Assembly: GCF_000518605.1 (NCBI RefSeq)
Contig: NZ_KI912459.1
Location: 303,468-365,233, forward strand
From: Shewanella fidelis ATCC BAA-318
GTDB lineage: Bacteria > Pseudomonadota > Gammaproteobacteria > Enterobacterales > Shewanellaceae
DNA: 61,766 nucleotides
Direction: 5' to 3'
Program-made: the position numbers and the translations under genes
The notes under the pieces: model-generated
What the model was told of the DNA's origin: nothing
Databases searched by the model: none
What the model saw: only the letters and a program-made list of their open reading frames with translations
Shown here: positions 52,438 to 61,760 of the stretch, piece by piece
Layout of the letters: each line of letters begins with the position of its first letter
Numbering within the stretch: position 1 is the stretch's first letter

Positions 52438-53346
52438 TTAGTTTAGTGTTTTTACTAATGCTTTTAAATATGCTGCAAATTCATCACCAATCTCTTGATG
52501 ACGCAGTGCATGCTCAACATTGGCTTGCATATATCCTAGCTTGTTACCACAGTCATGGCTTTTACCCTGCATATAGTAGGCATTGACGGTTTGGTTTTCC
52601 ATTAGCATCGCAATTGCGTCTGTTAGCTGGATCTCATCACCTGCACCGGCAGGGGTTTTTGCCAAGTAACCCCATATTTCCGCAGGTAGCACATAGCGGC
52701 CTACAACGGCTAAGTTTGATGGGGCCTCATCTACACAAGGTTTTTCCACTAGTTGAGTTAAAGGTAAGGACTCGCCAGGTTGTAATTGTTCGCCATTGAT
52801 GTCGGCTATGCCATATTGGTTGACCATCTTATGAGGTACGCCTTCAACCATAATTTGGCCAACTTCAGTTTCATCATAGAGCTTGACCATACGGGCTAAG
52901 TTGTCTTGGCTAAGATCACTGGCTGCAGAGTCGACCAGTACATCTGGTAACAGGACTGCAAATGGCGCATCACCTATGATGCTTTTGGCACATAAAATAG
53001 CGTGGCCTAAGCCTTTTGCTTGAGACTGACGTACACTAATGATTGTTACATCTTCAGGACAGATCCCTTGTACTTCTGCAAGTAGTTGGCGTTTTACACG
53101 GCGTTCAAGTTGCGCTTCTAATTCAAAACTCGTATCAAAATGGTTTTCTACTGAGTTTTTACTGGCATGAGTGACTAACACAATCTCTTTGATCCCAGCA
53201 GAAATAGCTTCTTTTACAACATATTGAATAAGCGGTTTATCCATAACCGGCAGCATCTCTTTTGGTATTGCTTTGGTTGCTGGCAGCATACGCGTTCCTA
53301 AGCCTGCTACCGGGATAACTGCTTTGCGAATTTTATGTTGTTTCAT
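52438..53346 (-). CDS. galU: UTP-glucose-1-phosphate uridylyltransferase
   Basis: A 302-residue enzyme. ATG at 53346 is chosen because AAGGATC lies 6 bp upstream and gives the usual GalU start KQHKIRKAVIPVAGLGTR. LPATKAIPKEMLPVMDKPLI is the nucleotidyltransferase signature, GLGHAILCAKSIIGDAPFAV and EKPCVDEAPSNLAVVGRYVL follow. It makes UDP-glucose, the parent of UDP-GlcA, UDP-GalA and UDP-Gal used here. galE follows by about 90 bp. Confidence 0.94.
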   Translation of the reverse strand: MKQHKIRKAVIPVAGLGTRMLPATKAIPKEMLPVMDKPLIQYVVKEAISAGIKEIVLVTHASKNSVENHFDTSFELEAQLERRVKRQLLAEVQGICPEDVTIISVRQSQAKGLGHAILCAKSIIGDAPFAVLLPDVLVDSAASDLSQDNLARMVKLYDETEVGQIMVEGVPHKMVNQYGIADINGEQLQPGESLPLTQLVEKPCVDEAPSNLAVVGRYVLPAEIWGYLAKTPAGAGDEIQLTDAIAMLMENQTVNAYYMQGKSHDCGNKLGYMQANVEHALRHQEIGDEFAAYLKALVKTLN

Positions 53347-53763
53347 TTTGATCCTTTTCGTTCCTAATCGAGGAGCCGTTAAATAATCACTCATTGTATA
53401 CTGAAAAGTATGTTTGTAGGTGAAGATTTCTACCTAACGAGACGATTTAGCGACTTTTAGCACATAGCTGCTGACTATTTATTCGGTTTTGATGGGGGGA
53501 GAAAGGTGTTTAGTTGAATGGGAGTGAGATTATTAGTGGCAGATAAACGTCTTTTTCTATTATTGGTGTCAATAATTAAGTACGCATTGTTTGCTGTAAA
53601 ATAAGGCTATTCTGACTGTTGGTTTATTTGATGTAAATATATAGTTACGGTTTTTACTGCGTTTTGAATGAATAACAAACTGTGATCTACTTAACAATTT
53701 GCCTGCCTTAGTTAACTATGAGGTTAGAACCTGTAGCGATCGTTAGGATAACTGTTTAGCACT
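53347..53763. other. Intergenic region between divergent galU and phhA
   Basis: About 415 bp with no gene. A half-conserved TyrR box candidate TGTAAA-N6-GTTACG is at 53632-53649, about 115 bp ahead of phhA. No clear sigma54 or sigma70 elements were identified. Confidence 0.5.
53632..53649 (+). promoter_or_regulatory. Possible TyrR box upstream of phhA
   Basis: TGTAAATATATAGTTACG matches TGTAAA-N6-TTTACA in the first half and in 4 of 6 bases of the second. The tyrR gene lies two genes downstream. Weak on its own. Confidence 0.35.
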
Positions 53764-54555
53764 ATGAGTAAGCAACAAAATTACATAGCACATGAGCCTG
53801 ATAGCAATGGCTATATTGATTATTCTCAAGCTGAGAATGATATTTGGGCTGAGCTATATGCGCGTCAACTAACTAATTTGCCTGGGCGTGCTTGTCCTGA
53901 ATATCTTGCAGGCTTAGATAAACTAGCATTGCCAACAGATAGGATCCCACAGCTACCTGAAATAGATAAGGTACTGCTTGAAACCACAGGTTGGAAGACC
54001 GCTGCAGTACCAGCGCTGATCTCGTTCGGCAAATTCTTTGAACTACTAGCGAATAAATCATTTCCGGTAGCGACTTTCATTAGAAGCCGTGAAGAGTTCG
54101 ACTATCTGCAAGAGCCTGATATTTTCCACGAGGTGTTTGGGCATTGTCCATTGCTTACTAACCCTTCTTTTGCGCATTTCTCGCATCTCTATGGTCAGCT
54201 TGGGTTGGCGGCGACAAAAGAACAACGGGTGTTTCTTGCTAGATTATATTGGTTTACGGTTGAATTTGGGGTTCTGCGCAGTAATAACAATGAATTGAGT
54301 ATTTACGGCGGCGGTATTTTGAGTTCTCCCGGTGAAACGCTATATGTCATGGGAGACAAGCCTGAGATCAGGCCTTTTGATTTAGTCGATGTACTAAGAA
54401 CGCCTTATCGTATCGATATTATGCAACCGATCTATTACGCCATAGACAATATTGCTCAGCTAGATGAAATAGCTGCAATGGATATCATGGGGGCGGTGAG
54501 TAAAGCGCAACAACTTGGATTATTTGCTGCGACTTATCCAGCAAAGGCCAGTTAA
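53764..54555 (+). CDS. phhA: Phenylalanine 4-monooxygenase
   Basis: A 263-residue tetrahydrobiopterin-dependent hydroxylase. The iron triad is His122 and His127 (DIFHEVFGHCPLL) and Glu167 (YWFTVEFGV). FEYLxxAHxP-type pterin residues match bacterial PhhA, and ALISFGKFFELLANKSFP precedes the active site. It converts phenylalanine to tyrosine. It is followed by phhB (92 bp) and tyrR. Confidence 0.95.
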   Translation: MSKQQNYIAHEPDSNGYIDYSQAENDIWAELYARQLTNLPGRACPEYLAGLDKLALPTDRIPQLPEIDKVLLETTGWKTAAVPALISFGKFFELLANKSFPVATFIRSREEFDYLQEPDIFHEVFGHCPLLTNPSFAHFSHLYGQLGLAATKEQRVFLARLYWFTVEFGVLRSNNNELSIYGGGILSSPGETLYVMGDKPEIRPFDLVDVLRTPYRIDIMQPIYYAIDNIAQLDEIAAMDIMGAVSKAQQLGLFAATYPAKAS

Positions 54556-54647
54556 ACATCTAGATATTAGCAAAATTTAGGGGAAATACTGCCAAATTAA
54601 GCTGCAGTGAGCCCTGTTTAATAACTTAATAAGTAAAGGATTTAGAC

Positions 54648-54986
54648 ATGACAGAATTAGCTCAAATGAAATGTGAAGCTTGCCAAGCTGACGCACCTAA
54701 GGTGAGTGATGAGGAGTTGGCGCAGCTTATTAAGCTTATTCCTGATTGGGGAGTGGAAGTACGCGATGGCATTATGCAACTGGAACGCGTATACAAGTTC
54801 AAGAACTTTAAATTGGCAATGGCATTTACTAATCAGCTAGCTGAACTCGCAGAGGCAGATTTTCACCATCCGGGTATTCTAACTGAGTGGGGAAAGGTGA
54901 CTGTGACTTGGTGGTCTCACTCTATAAAAGGCCTGCATAAGAACGATTTCATTATGGCTGCTAAAACAGATACGCTTTATTCATAA
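54648..54986 (+). CDS. phhB: Pterin-4a-carbinolamine dehydratase
   Basis: A 112-residue protein. The dehydratase motif EADFHHPGILTEWGKVTVTWW, with His-His-Pro, and HKNDFIMAAKTD are diagnostic. It recycles the pterin cofactor of PhhA. An N-terminal Cys pair (KCEACQADAP) is usual in gammaproteobacterial forms. Ends about 295 bp before tyrR. Confidence 0.95.
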   Translation: MTELAQMKCEACQADAPKVSDEELAQLIKLIPDWGVEVRDGIMQLERVYKFKNFKLAMAFTNQLAELAEADFHHPGILTEWGKVTVTWWSHSIKGLHKNDFIMAAKTDTLYS

Positions 54987-55281
54987 TCGATAGGTTTGTG
55001 CTTTTTGTTTTAGTATTAACAGCATTGGTTAACGATCTTAAGTGCTGTTTTAGCGTAATACACTAGTTTGAGTGAGCGTGTTGGCCCGTCTGACACGCTT
55101 TTATTTTCTTTATGTTACAAATCACCTGTAAACAAGCCTTGCCACAACCCAAATAAACTTCTAACGTATAGGCGAATTACAGATGTCAGCAATGTGCTGC
55201 ATATGCCTAGCTAAGCTTAGGTTTGATCTGTCGATTGTTTTATCCCAATAACGAGTATCTAAAAAAGGGAATTGCAATAGT

Positions 55282-56829
55282 ATGCGCTTGGAAGTCAGCT
55301 GTTTAGATCGTGTCGGTCTAGCGAAAGATATTTTAACTATTATGGAAGGCTACGGGATTAACTTATTTGCCATTGATGCAAGTAACCAAGGCTTTCTATA
55401 CCTACAATTTGCTGAAGTGAGCTTTGATACGCTGAGCGAGTTATTACCACTCATCCGCAAGGTTGAAGGGGTTCATGATGTTCGAACCGTTTCGTTTATG
55501 CCGTCAGAGCAAGAGCATTACGCGTTAAAGACCTTATTAAAAACCCTGCCAGATTCAGTGTTCTCTATCGATGTCAAAGGCCGGATCCGTATTGTTAACG
55601 AATCTGCGTTACACACCATAGGTATGGCTGAACACGAAATTATTGATGAGTCGATAAACCATTGGGTGCAAGGATTTAATTTTGGTCGTTGGTTAAGTGA
55701 GTCAACCGTGCTCGCCCAAGCAACGCGGGTGAACATTGGCGAAAATGAATATTTAGCTGAGATGCTACCGATTTATTTACCTGATAGTGGCAGTGATACA
55801 CCGATTTTAGCAGGCGCTGTGGTTTCGCTGAAATCTCCAGCTCGGCTCGGCAAGCAGTTTAATGCATTGCAGAATCAGTCGAGTGGTTTTGAGAATGTCT
55901 TGGCAACCAGTGACAAAATGAAAGAAGTGCTGGTGCAAGCGCGAAGAATGGCACAGCTTGATGCGCCGCTGTTGATCACTGGTGAGACGGGAACAGGTAA
56001 AGAATTGATGTCGCGTGCATGTCACGATGCAAGTATGCGTCGAGAGCAGCCGTTTATCGCCATTAACTGCGCAGCAATGCCTGATAGCGCAGCTGAGGAA
56101 GAGCTATTTGGTTTTGTGAGTAACGGAAACGTTATCAAGCGTGGTTTTATTGAAGAGGCAAAAGGTGGCACGGTGTTTCTCGATGAAATAGCCGAGATGT
56201 CTAAGTCTGCTCAAGTTAAGCTGTTACGTTTTCTGCAAGATGGCACGTTTAGACGTGTCGGTGGTGATGAAGAGATCCGTAGCGATGTGCGTATTATTTG
56301 CTCGACGCAAAAGAATCTTGCAGAGTTATGCCAAAGTGGTGAATTTAGAGAAGATCTTTATTATCGCATTCATGTATTAAGCTTCCATGTACCGTCTTTG
56401 CGTGAACGTAAAGTCGATATTATTCCATTAACTGAAATGTTTTTAGAGCATTACAGTCAACAACTATCTATTCCAATACGCAGGATTTCAGGTGAGTGTC
56501 GTGAACACTTACTTGGTTATGCATGGCCAGGCAACGTACGCCAACTAAAGAATGCCATTTTTAGAGCAGTTTCTATGTGGGATGGCAGTGCCGAGCTGAC
56601 TGTTGAACAGCTAAAACTGCCGTCTTACGCTGAAGGCTTTGGCTATTTTGATCATCAGTTTGAAGGCAGTCTTGAGCAAGCGATGAAGCAATTTGAGTCA
56701 AGTCTATTACGTCGTCTTTACCCTGCTTATCCGAGTACACGTCAATTAGCTAAGAAGTTGGGCGTTTCTCATACTGCAATTGCTAATAAGTTACGTGAAT
56801 ACAAAATCAGCAAACAAAAAGACGTGTAA
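55282..56829 (+). CDS. tyrR: TyrR-type aromatic amino-acid regulator
   Basis: A 515-residue regulator: N-terminal ACT domain (MRLEVSCLDRVGLAKDILTI), PAS (LKTLPDSVFSIDVKGRIRIV), and AAA+ domain with GETGTGKELMSRACH and VFLDEIAEM. The position of GAFTGA is replaced by GFVSNGNVIKRGF, as in TyrR proteins that act with sigma70 rather than sigma54. A C-terminal Fis-like HTH (TRQLAKKLGVSHTAIANKLR) completes it. TyrR boxes are expected near phhA and fah. Confidence 0.93.
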   Translation: MRLEVSCLDRVGLAKDILTIMEGYGINLFAIDASNQGFLYLQFAEVSFDTLSELLPLIRKVEGVHDVRTVSFMPSEQEHYALKTLLKTLPDSVFSIDVKGRIRIVNESALHTIGMAEHEIIDESINHWVQGFNFGRWLSESTVLAQATRVNIGENEYLAEMLPIYLPDSGSDTPILAGAVVSLKSPARLGKQFNALQNQSSGFENVLATSDKMKEVLVQARRMAQLDAPLLITGETGTGKELMSRACHDASMRREQPFIAINCAAMPDSAAEEELFGFVSNGNVIKRGFIEEAKGGTVFLDEIAEMSKSAQVKLLRFLQDGTFRRVGGDEEIRSDVRIICSTQKNLAELCQSGEFREDLYYRIHVLSFHVPSLRERKVDIIPLTEMFLEHYSQQLSIPIRRISGECREHLLGYAWPGNVRQLKNAIFRAVSMWDGSAELTVEQLKLPSYAEGFGYFDHQFEGSLEQAMKQFESSLLRRLYPAYPSTRQLAKKLGVSHTAIANKLREYKISKQKDV

Positions 56830-56907
56830 AACTAGCTTGCCGTTAGTTGCTGCATTGATAGACAACTTTGAACGTGAAATAGCTTAAAGCTGACTATTTT
56901 GCGTTGT

Positions 56908-56925
56908 TGTAATGTAATGTTTACA
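56908..56925 (+). promoter_or_regulatory. TyrR box upstream of fah
   Basis: TGTAATGTAATGTTTACA matches TGTAAA-N6-TTTACA in 11 of 12 positions. It lies 152 bp before the fah start and 78 bp after the tyrR stop. Confidence 0.75.
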
Positions 56926-56948
56926 AAATCGCGATAAAAGATGGTGAA

Positions 56949-56964
56949 TGTGATTCAGCTCACG
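56949..56964 (+). promoter_or_regulatory. CRP-type binding site upstream of fah
   Basis: TGTGATTCAGCTCACG matches TGTGA-N6-TCACA in 9 of 10 positions. It lies 24 bp from the TyrR box, so TyrR and CRP may jointly control tyrosine catabolism here. Confidence 0.65.
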
Positions 56965-57076
56965 CTATTTCGTCTCGCGATAACTGGTGTCATTCTATGG
57001 CAAATTTCAACTTATACAGCTGTCATCAAAAATAGAACCAGAGTGATGGCTTGGCCATAAACGATTAGGAGTAAGT

Positions 57077-58063
57077 ATGAAGTTAGCAAGTTATGATAAT
57101 GGTCGTCGTGACGGCCAGTTAATGTTAGTTAGCAAGGACTTAACTAAAGCGGTTGCGGTACCAGCGATAGCACATACTATGCAGCAGTTAATTGATGCAT
57201 GGGAGCTGTTAAATCCTCAGCTTGTAGAACTATATGATGCGCTTAACAAAGGCTTGCTAGATGGCGCAGTTGATTTTGATGAAGCAAAGTGTTTATCACC
57301 GTTGCCACGTGCTTATCAATGGGCGGATGGTAGTGCATATGTAAACCACGTAGAGCTAGTGCGCAAAGCTCGTGGTGCTGAGATGCCTGAAACATTTTGG
57401 ACCGACCCACTTGTTTACCAAGGTGGATCAGATTGCTTTATTGCACCAAAAGCCGATATACCGTTAGCGAGCGAAGAGTGGGGCATAGATTTCGAATCTG
57501 AAATTGCTGTGATCACTGATGACGTGCCAATGGGTGTTAGCGCTGACAATGCCGAAAAGCACATAAAACTGTTGATGTTAGTTAATGATGTGTCGTTACG
57601 TAATCTTATTCCTGCTGAGTTGGCGAAAGGTTTTGGTTTCTTCCAAGCTAAACCATCAAGCAGTTTTTCACCAGTGGCGGTAACGCCTGATGAGCTAAAT
57701 GATAAGTGGCAAGATAGCAAAGTTCATCTGCCATTAGTTACTCATCTAAACAATGAGTTATTTGGCCGCCCAAATGCCGGAGTTGATATGACATTCAACT
57801 TTAGCGAATTGGTATCACACGTGGCTAAAACCCGTCCACTAGGCGCTGGTGCGATTATCGGCTCAGGTACAATTTCAAATTACGACCGTAGTGCAGGCTC
57901 TAGCTGCCTTGCTGAAACGCGTATGTTGGAAACTATTGCAGACGGTAAGCCATCGACCTCATTTATGCGCTTTGGTGACCGTGTTCGAATTGAAATGCTT
58001 GATGATGATAACAACAGTATTTTTGGTGCTATCGATCAGCAAGTTGTCGAATATAAAGCGTAA
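57077..58063 (+). CDS. Fumarylacetoacetate hydrolase family enzyme
   Basis: A 328-residue FAH-family protein, acting last in the homogentisate route. The metal-binding GIDFESEIAVITDDVP (Glu), LLMLVNDVSLRNLIPAEL, and GAGAIIGSGTISNYDR are family signatures. Substrate hydrolysed: fumarylacetoacetate to fumarate and acetoacetate. maiA follows by 81 bp, with a terminator-like hairpin between. No hpd or hmgA is in the window. Confidence 0.9.
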   Translation: MKLASYDNGRRDGQLMLVSKDLTKAVAVPAIAHTMQQLIDAWELLNPQLVELYDALNKGLLDGAVDFDEAKCLSPLPRAYQWADGSAYVNHVELVRKARGAEMPETFWTDPLVYQGGSDCFIAPKADIPLASEEWGIDFESEIAVITDDVPMGVSADNAEKHIKLLMLVNDVSLRNLIPAELAKGFGFFQAKPSSSFSPVAVTPDELNDKWQDSKVHLPLVTHLNNELFGRPNAGVDMTFNFSELVSHVAKTRPLGAGAIIGSGTISNYDRSAGSSCLAETRMLETIADGKPSTSFMRFGDRVRIEMLDDDNNSIFGAIDQQVVEYKA

Positions 58064-58090
58064 GTCGTAAGTTAGGCTCGTAATTGATAG

Positions 58091-58120
58091 AAGGCTGACC
58101 TCACTGGGTTGGCCTTTTTT
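58091..58120 (+). terminator. Terminator-like hairpin between fah and maiA
   Basis: AAGGCTGACC and GGTTGGCCTT pair completely in RNA with two G-U pairs around a TCACTG-type loop, followed by six T. It sits inside a presumed two-gene operon, so maiA may be partly uncoupled or attenuated. Confidence 0.72.
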
Positions 58121-58144
58121 GTATAATTTTAAAGGATTGAGAAT

Positions 58145-58810
58145 ATGCCAACTAACAACATGAAACTTTATGGCTATTGGCGCTCAAGTGCAGCGTATCG
58201 AGTGCGTATTGCTTTGAATTTAAAGTGCCTCACTGCCGAGCATATCTCTGTGCATTTAGTTAAAGATGGTGGAGAGCAGCATAGCCAAGCCTACGCTAAT
58301 TTAAATGCACAAGAGCTAGTACCTAGCCTTGTTATTGAGCAAGGCGATCAGCAGCAGGTATTAACTCAATCATTGGCTATTTTAGAGTATCTGGAAGAGG
58401 CTTTTCCTCAAGTAGCTCTATTACCATCAGATATGTATGAAAAATCAATTGTTCGTTCAATGGCAATGCTCGTTGCTTGTGAAGTGCATCCGTTAAATAA
58501 CTTAAAGGTTTTACAGTATTTAACAAATGAGCTGTCTGTTGAACCAGATGTTAAAACAGCTTGGTATCATCATTGGGTAAGTGAAGGTTTTGCAGCGCTC
58601 GAAAAAATGCTTGAAAAACATAGTGGCCGCTGCTGCTTTGGTGATCAGCCAACACTTGCAGATCTCTGTTTAGTGCCTCAAGTCTATAATGCAAAACGCT
58701 TTAATGTAGATATGAGTGCTTACCCGAATATTCATAGGGTTAATGAATATTGCCTAAGCCTACAAGCATTTGCTGATGCTGTGCCAGAGCGTCAGGCTGA
58801 CGCTAGTTAG
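58145..58810 (+). CDS. maiA: Maleylacetoacetate isomerase (zeta-class glutathione transferase)
   Basis: A 221-residue GST-fold protein. The zeta-class motif YGYWRSSAAYRVRIALNLK starts the thioredoxin-like domain; QSLAILEYLEEAFPQVALLP and GDQPTLADLCLVPQVYNAKR are diagnostic. It isomerises maleylacetoacetate to fumarylacetoacetate, the substrate of the preceding gene. Its end overlaps the convergent LysR gene by 4 bp. Confidence 0.93.
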   Translation: MPTNNMKLYGYWRSSAAYRVRIALNLKCLTAEHISVHLVKDGGEQHSQAYANLNAQELVPSLVIEQGDQQQVLTQSLAILEYLEEAFPQVALLPSDMYEKSIVRSMAMLVACEVHPLNNLKVLQYLTNELSVEPDVKTAWYHHWVSEGFAALEKMLEKHSGRCCFGDQPTLADLCLVPQVYNAKRFNVDMSAYPNIHRVNEYCLSLQAFADAVPERQADAS

Positions 58811-59688
58811 CGGTTTTGTAGTAGAAATGACACAAATGCCTTATCGGCTTGGTCGATAGGGCGTTGTTTTTTCCAAGCGATATGTAGATCTAAAAATACT
58901 GGAGGTGAGAAGGGCTTAGTACAAATGTTATCGTGTGGCTCAATTGCCATTTCTAACACACTGGTAATTCCGTACTCCTGCGCAACAACCTGTTTGATAA
59001 GGTTGATGAGATTGGTTTCAAAGGCAATGTTAACCTCAAGCCCTAAACGCTCTGCTTGTTTTAACATCCACTCTCGATGAAAGTAGCCTTGCTTAAACAG
59101 CACTAGTTCATGTTCGAAGAAGGCTTCTAAGGAAACACTGCTGGATTTTGCTAGTGGGTGATGTTTTCCAACCGCAACCACCATCTGCTCTTTTAGTAAT
59201 AAGTGACTATCAAATTCATCGGTTAAATCTTTAGCAGTAATAATTGCAATATCGACCTCTTCTTGTTGCAGCATACGCAGCGTGTCTCGTGTTCCCCCCT
59301 CGAAAAGTGATAATTTCAGATCAGGATACTTGTGGCGAAAAGCCATTAGGCGACTTGGCAAGTAGAAAGAACCTAACATTCCCGGAACCGCAAGTCTTAC
59401 TTCTCCTTTAGTTAGGTTAGCCATTGCTTTTATATGTGCCTCAGCCTGAGCCAGTTGATTAATTATCAATTTTGCATGTTGGTGTAGTGCTTGCCCCTCA
59501 GCGGTTAAAGAAAGGGATTTCGTGGTTCGATTGGTGCCTCTATCAACTAGTGTCACACCTAGTTCTTGTTCTAACCTTTTAATACTTTGGCTGAGTGCTG
59601 GTTGAGCGATATTGAGACGTTCAGCAGCTTTAGTAAAGTTACCTGTTTGCACTAAGGTGTCTAAGTATTTGAGCTGTTTAATATCCAT
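58807..59688 (-). CDS. LysR-family transcriptional regulator
   Basis: A 293-residue LTTR. The winged HTH is LKYLDTLVQTGNFTKAAERL and AQPALSQSIKRLEQELGVTL, then a standard effector domain (VRLAVPGMLGSFYLPSRLMA). It is divergent from an MFS transporter gene 207 bp away, the same arrangement as ynfL/ynfM in E. coli, so it probably controls that transporter. Effector unknown. Confidence 0.9.
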   Translation of the reverse strand: MDIKQLKYLDTLVQTGNFTKAAERLNIAQPALSQSIKRLEQELGVTLVDRGTNRTTKSLSLTAEGQALHQHAKLIINQLAQAEAHIKAMANLTKGEVRLAVPGMLGSFYLPSRLMAFRHKYPDLKLSLFEGGTRDTLRMLQQEEVDIAIITAKDLTDEFDSHLLLKEQMVVAVGKHHPLAKSSSVSLEAFFEHELVLFKQGYFHREWMLKQAERLGLEVNIAFETNLINLIKQVVAQEYGITSVLEMAIEPHDNICTKPFSPPVFLDLHIAWKKQRPIDQADKAFVSFLLQNR

Positions 59689-59895
59689 AATAATTAACCG
59701 ATATTTGTGCAGGGGAGAGTCGTTGAGTTTGCATGGCTATATCGCATGTAGCTTTGAGTGGAGCTAAATTCATCACTAATTCTCTGTTAACTTAGCATAA
59801 CAAAAATTTATGGGTTTGCTACTTTCTAGTTATTATAATTATGATCAAGCTCTTGTTATGCTGTTAGTTATCCAAACTAAGCTGAACACTTTTAC

Positions 59896-61119
59896 ATGAA
59901 GGCCGTAATCCAACCGCTCCAACACAGTGAAGCTAGGCTGATCGCCGGAGTATCACTCGCATCAATGGTTATTTTCATCAATTTATATCTAGTGCAAGGT
60001 ATGTTGCCACTGATCTCGACCTCATTCGAGATCACAATGAGTCATGCAACATTATTGTTATCTGCAACTAGCTTTACGATGGCGTTTTCATTGCTTATTT
60101 TTGCTGTATTGTCTGATCGTATTGGACGTAAAAAACCGATTTTGGTTAGCTTAATTTTATTGTGTATCACAGATCTGTTTGCTTATTTCATTACTGATTT
60201 TAATCAATTGCTTAGCTTAAGGTTTGTGCAAGGGATTTTACTTGCATCGGTTCCTGCCATGGCAATGGCTTATTTTAAAGATGAACTTACTGGTCACGGT
60301 TTATTAAAAGCTGGAGCAATTTATATTGCAGCAAACAGTTTAGGTGGGATCGCAGGGCGTTTGCTTGGTGGCGTCATGGCACAATATCTCGATTGGCAAC
60401 AAGCCATGTTATTACTAACCGCTATTACCTTGTTTGGCACGGCATTTGTGTCCTATTTATTACCGACTAGCCACTTTTGTAAACCGGAAAACACCTCAAA
60501 AAGTCGTGTTTTTAGAATGACTGATTTTAATGGTTTTTGCCTTCACTTAGGTGATGCAAAGATGAGGCTGATTTACTTAGTAGGCGGTATCGCTTTTATG
60601 ATTATGGTTAATCAGTTTAGCTATATTCAGTTGCATCTTATGCAGGCGCCTTTTGATATGGGACGCTTTGAAGTGACTTTGATATTCTTGTGTTATCTGA
60701 GTGGCACTTATGCTTCTTATCACTCTGCAAAATGGGTAACTAATCATGGATTAAACAGAGTTTTTAAAAGTGCGGCCTTATTCATGTTTGCTGGAAGTCT
60801 GTTGACTCTTCAAGATACTTTGCTGTCAATCTATGTAGGATTTTTACTGTCTGCTTTTGGCTTCTTTTTATTGCATAGCAGTTGTAATGCTTGGGTGGCT
60901 AATAGGGCTGAACAACACAGAGCTAAAGCCACATCACTATATTTGTGTAGTTATTATCTTGGTGCAGCGATAGGAGGGCCATACTTGTTACCTTTTTGGC
61001 ATAAGTTTGACTGGGATGGCGTGGTATTCGCTTCGCTAATTGCTTTAACACTAATGTCGTTTGTGATCGTTAAAGTTTTACATGCAAAGCCAGATACGGA
61101 TCAATTGGCGGCTGTGTGA
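59896..61119 (+). CDS. MFS efflux transporter (YnfM-like)
   Basis: A 407-residue major-facilitator protein with about 12 helices. Motif A appears as FAVLSDRIGRKKPIL after helix 2. SLRFVQGILLASVPAMAMAYF in helix 4 is typical of the YnfM/Bcr-like group. A divergent LysR gene suggests effector-induced expression. Substrate unknown; an export role is the family norm. Confidence 0.88.
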   Translation: MKAVIQPLQHSEARLIAGVSLASMVIFINLYLVQGMLPLISTSFEITMSHATLLLSATSFTMAFSLLIFAVLSDRIGRKKPILVSLILLCITDLFAYFITDFNQLLSLRFVQGILLASVPAMAMAYFKDELTGHGLLKAGAIYIAANSLGGIAGRLLGGVMAQYLDWQQAMLLLTAITLFGTAFVSYLLPTSHFCKPENTSKSRVFRMTDFNGFCLHLGDAKMRLIYLVGGIAFMIMVNQFSYIQLHLMQAPFDMGRFEVTLIFLCYLSGTYASYHSAKWVTNHGLNRVFKSAALFMFAGSLLTLQDTLLSIYVGFLLSAFGFFLLHSSCNAWVANRAEQHRAKATSLYLCSYYLGAAIGGPYLLPFWHKFDWDGVVFASLIALTLMSFVIVKVLHAKPDTDQLAAV

Positions 61120-61144
61120 TTGTATTTGTTTGAATGATTTACTG

Positions 61145-61181
61145 TTTTGTACCGATTGTTGATATATCAATCGGTACAAAA
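61145..61181. repeat. Perfect 14-bp inverted repeat
   Basis: TTTTGTACCGATTG and CAATCGGTACAAAA with a TTGATATAT loop. It follows the MFS gene. The U-tract is on the wrong sides for a terminator in either direction, so it may be an operator or mobile-element remnant. Confidence 0.85.
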
Positions 61182-61324
61182 ATCTGCTCGCCATTCCGGA
61201 GCCTTTCTAGCAGCCGACTTCTAGGGTGAATAACTTCAAAAGGGGCGGTTATAGTTGCAACTATTTACTTTGCAATAGTTTGCCAAAACGCGCTGAGTAG
61301 ACCGACTTATTAGACAAGTTGGTA

Positions 61325-61552
61325 TTATTTTGTTGGTGCAATCTGCTGCATAACATAGTCGCTAGGTAACAGTTCAAGCTGGCCATTTTCATCAAAATAC
61401 CAACCAGTTATAAAACCTTTTTGACGCATTTTCACCAAGTTATGCATAACTGATTTTGCTTCGACAAGAGCAGTTTCCTGATCGTATTGATAAGTAAGTT
61501 TTAAATATGCTGCGATACTGGCTAATGATGCCGATTGACTAACGTCTGCCAT
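61325..61552 (-). CDS. Small conserved-type hypothetical protein
   Basis: A 75-residue protein I do not recognise. It is amphipathic, probably helical (SLASIAAYLKLTYQYDQETA, EAKSVMHNLVKMRQKG), then a short strand-like tail (FITGWYFDENGQLELLPSDY). No signal peptide or membrane segment. It lies between the MFS gene and the tRNA. Coding is supported by the clean start and the balanced composition only. Confidence 0.6.
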   Translation of the reverse strand: MADVSQSASLASIAAYLKLTYQYDQETALVEAKSVMHNLVKMRQKGFITGWYFDENGQLELLPSDYVMQQIAPTK

Positions 61553-61684
61553 AGCGTTTGCCCAGTAATGAGTGATTATAAAAGCATAGTTTAGGCAGCA
61601 CTAACTGACAAAATATTGTTCGGTTTAATTGGCTAAAATTAGTTGGAATTGGGTAGGGGAGTTTTAGCATTCTAAGGAAAAGAA

Positions 61685-61760
61685 TGGTGGTCGATACTGG
61701 GCTCGAACCAGTGACCCCCTCCTTGTAAGGGAGGTGCTCTCCCAGCTGAGCTAATCGACC
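61685..61760 (-). tRNA. tRNA-Val (anticodon TAC)
   Basis: Read on the minus strand, a full cloverleaf forms: acceptor GGTCGAT/ATCGACC, D-loop with GCTCAGCTGGGAGAGC, anticodon loop CTTACAA (TAC), TTCGAGC T-loop. The discriminator A and an encoded CCA end it (76 nt). Confidence 0.97.

Noticed and set aside
55282..56829. TyrR as a sigma54 activator for the polysaccharide locus
   Set aside because: Its AAA+ domain lacks GAFTGA, so it cannot act on sigma54 polymerase.
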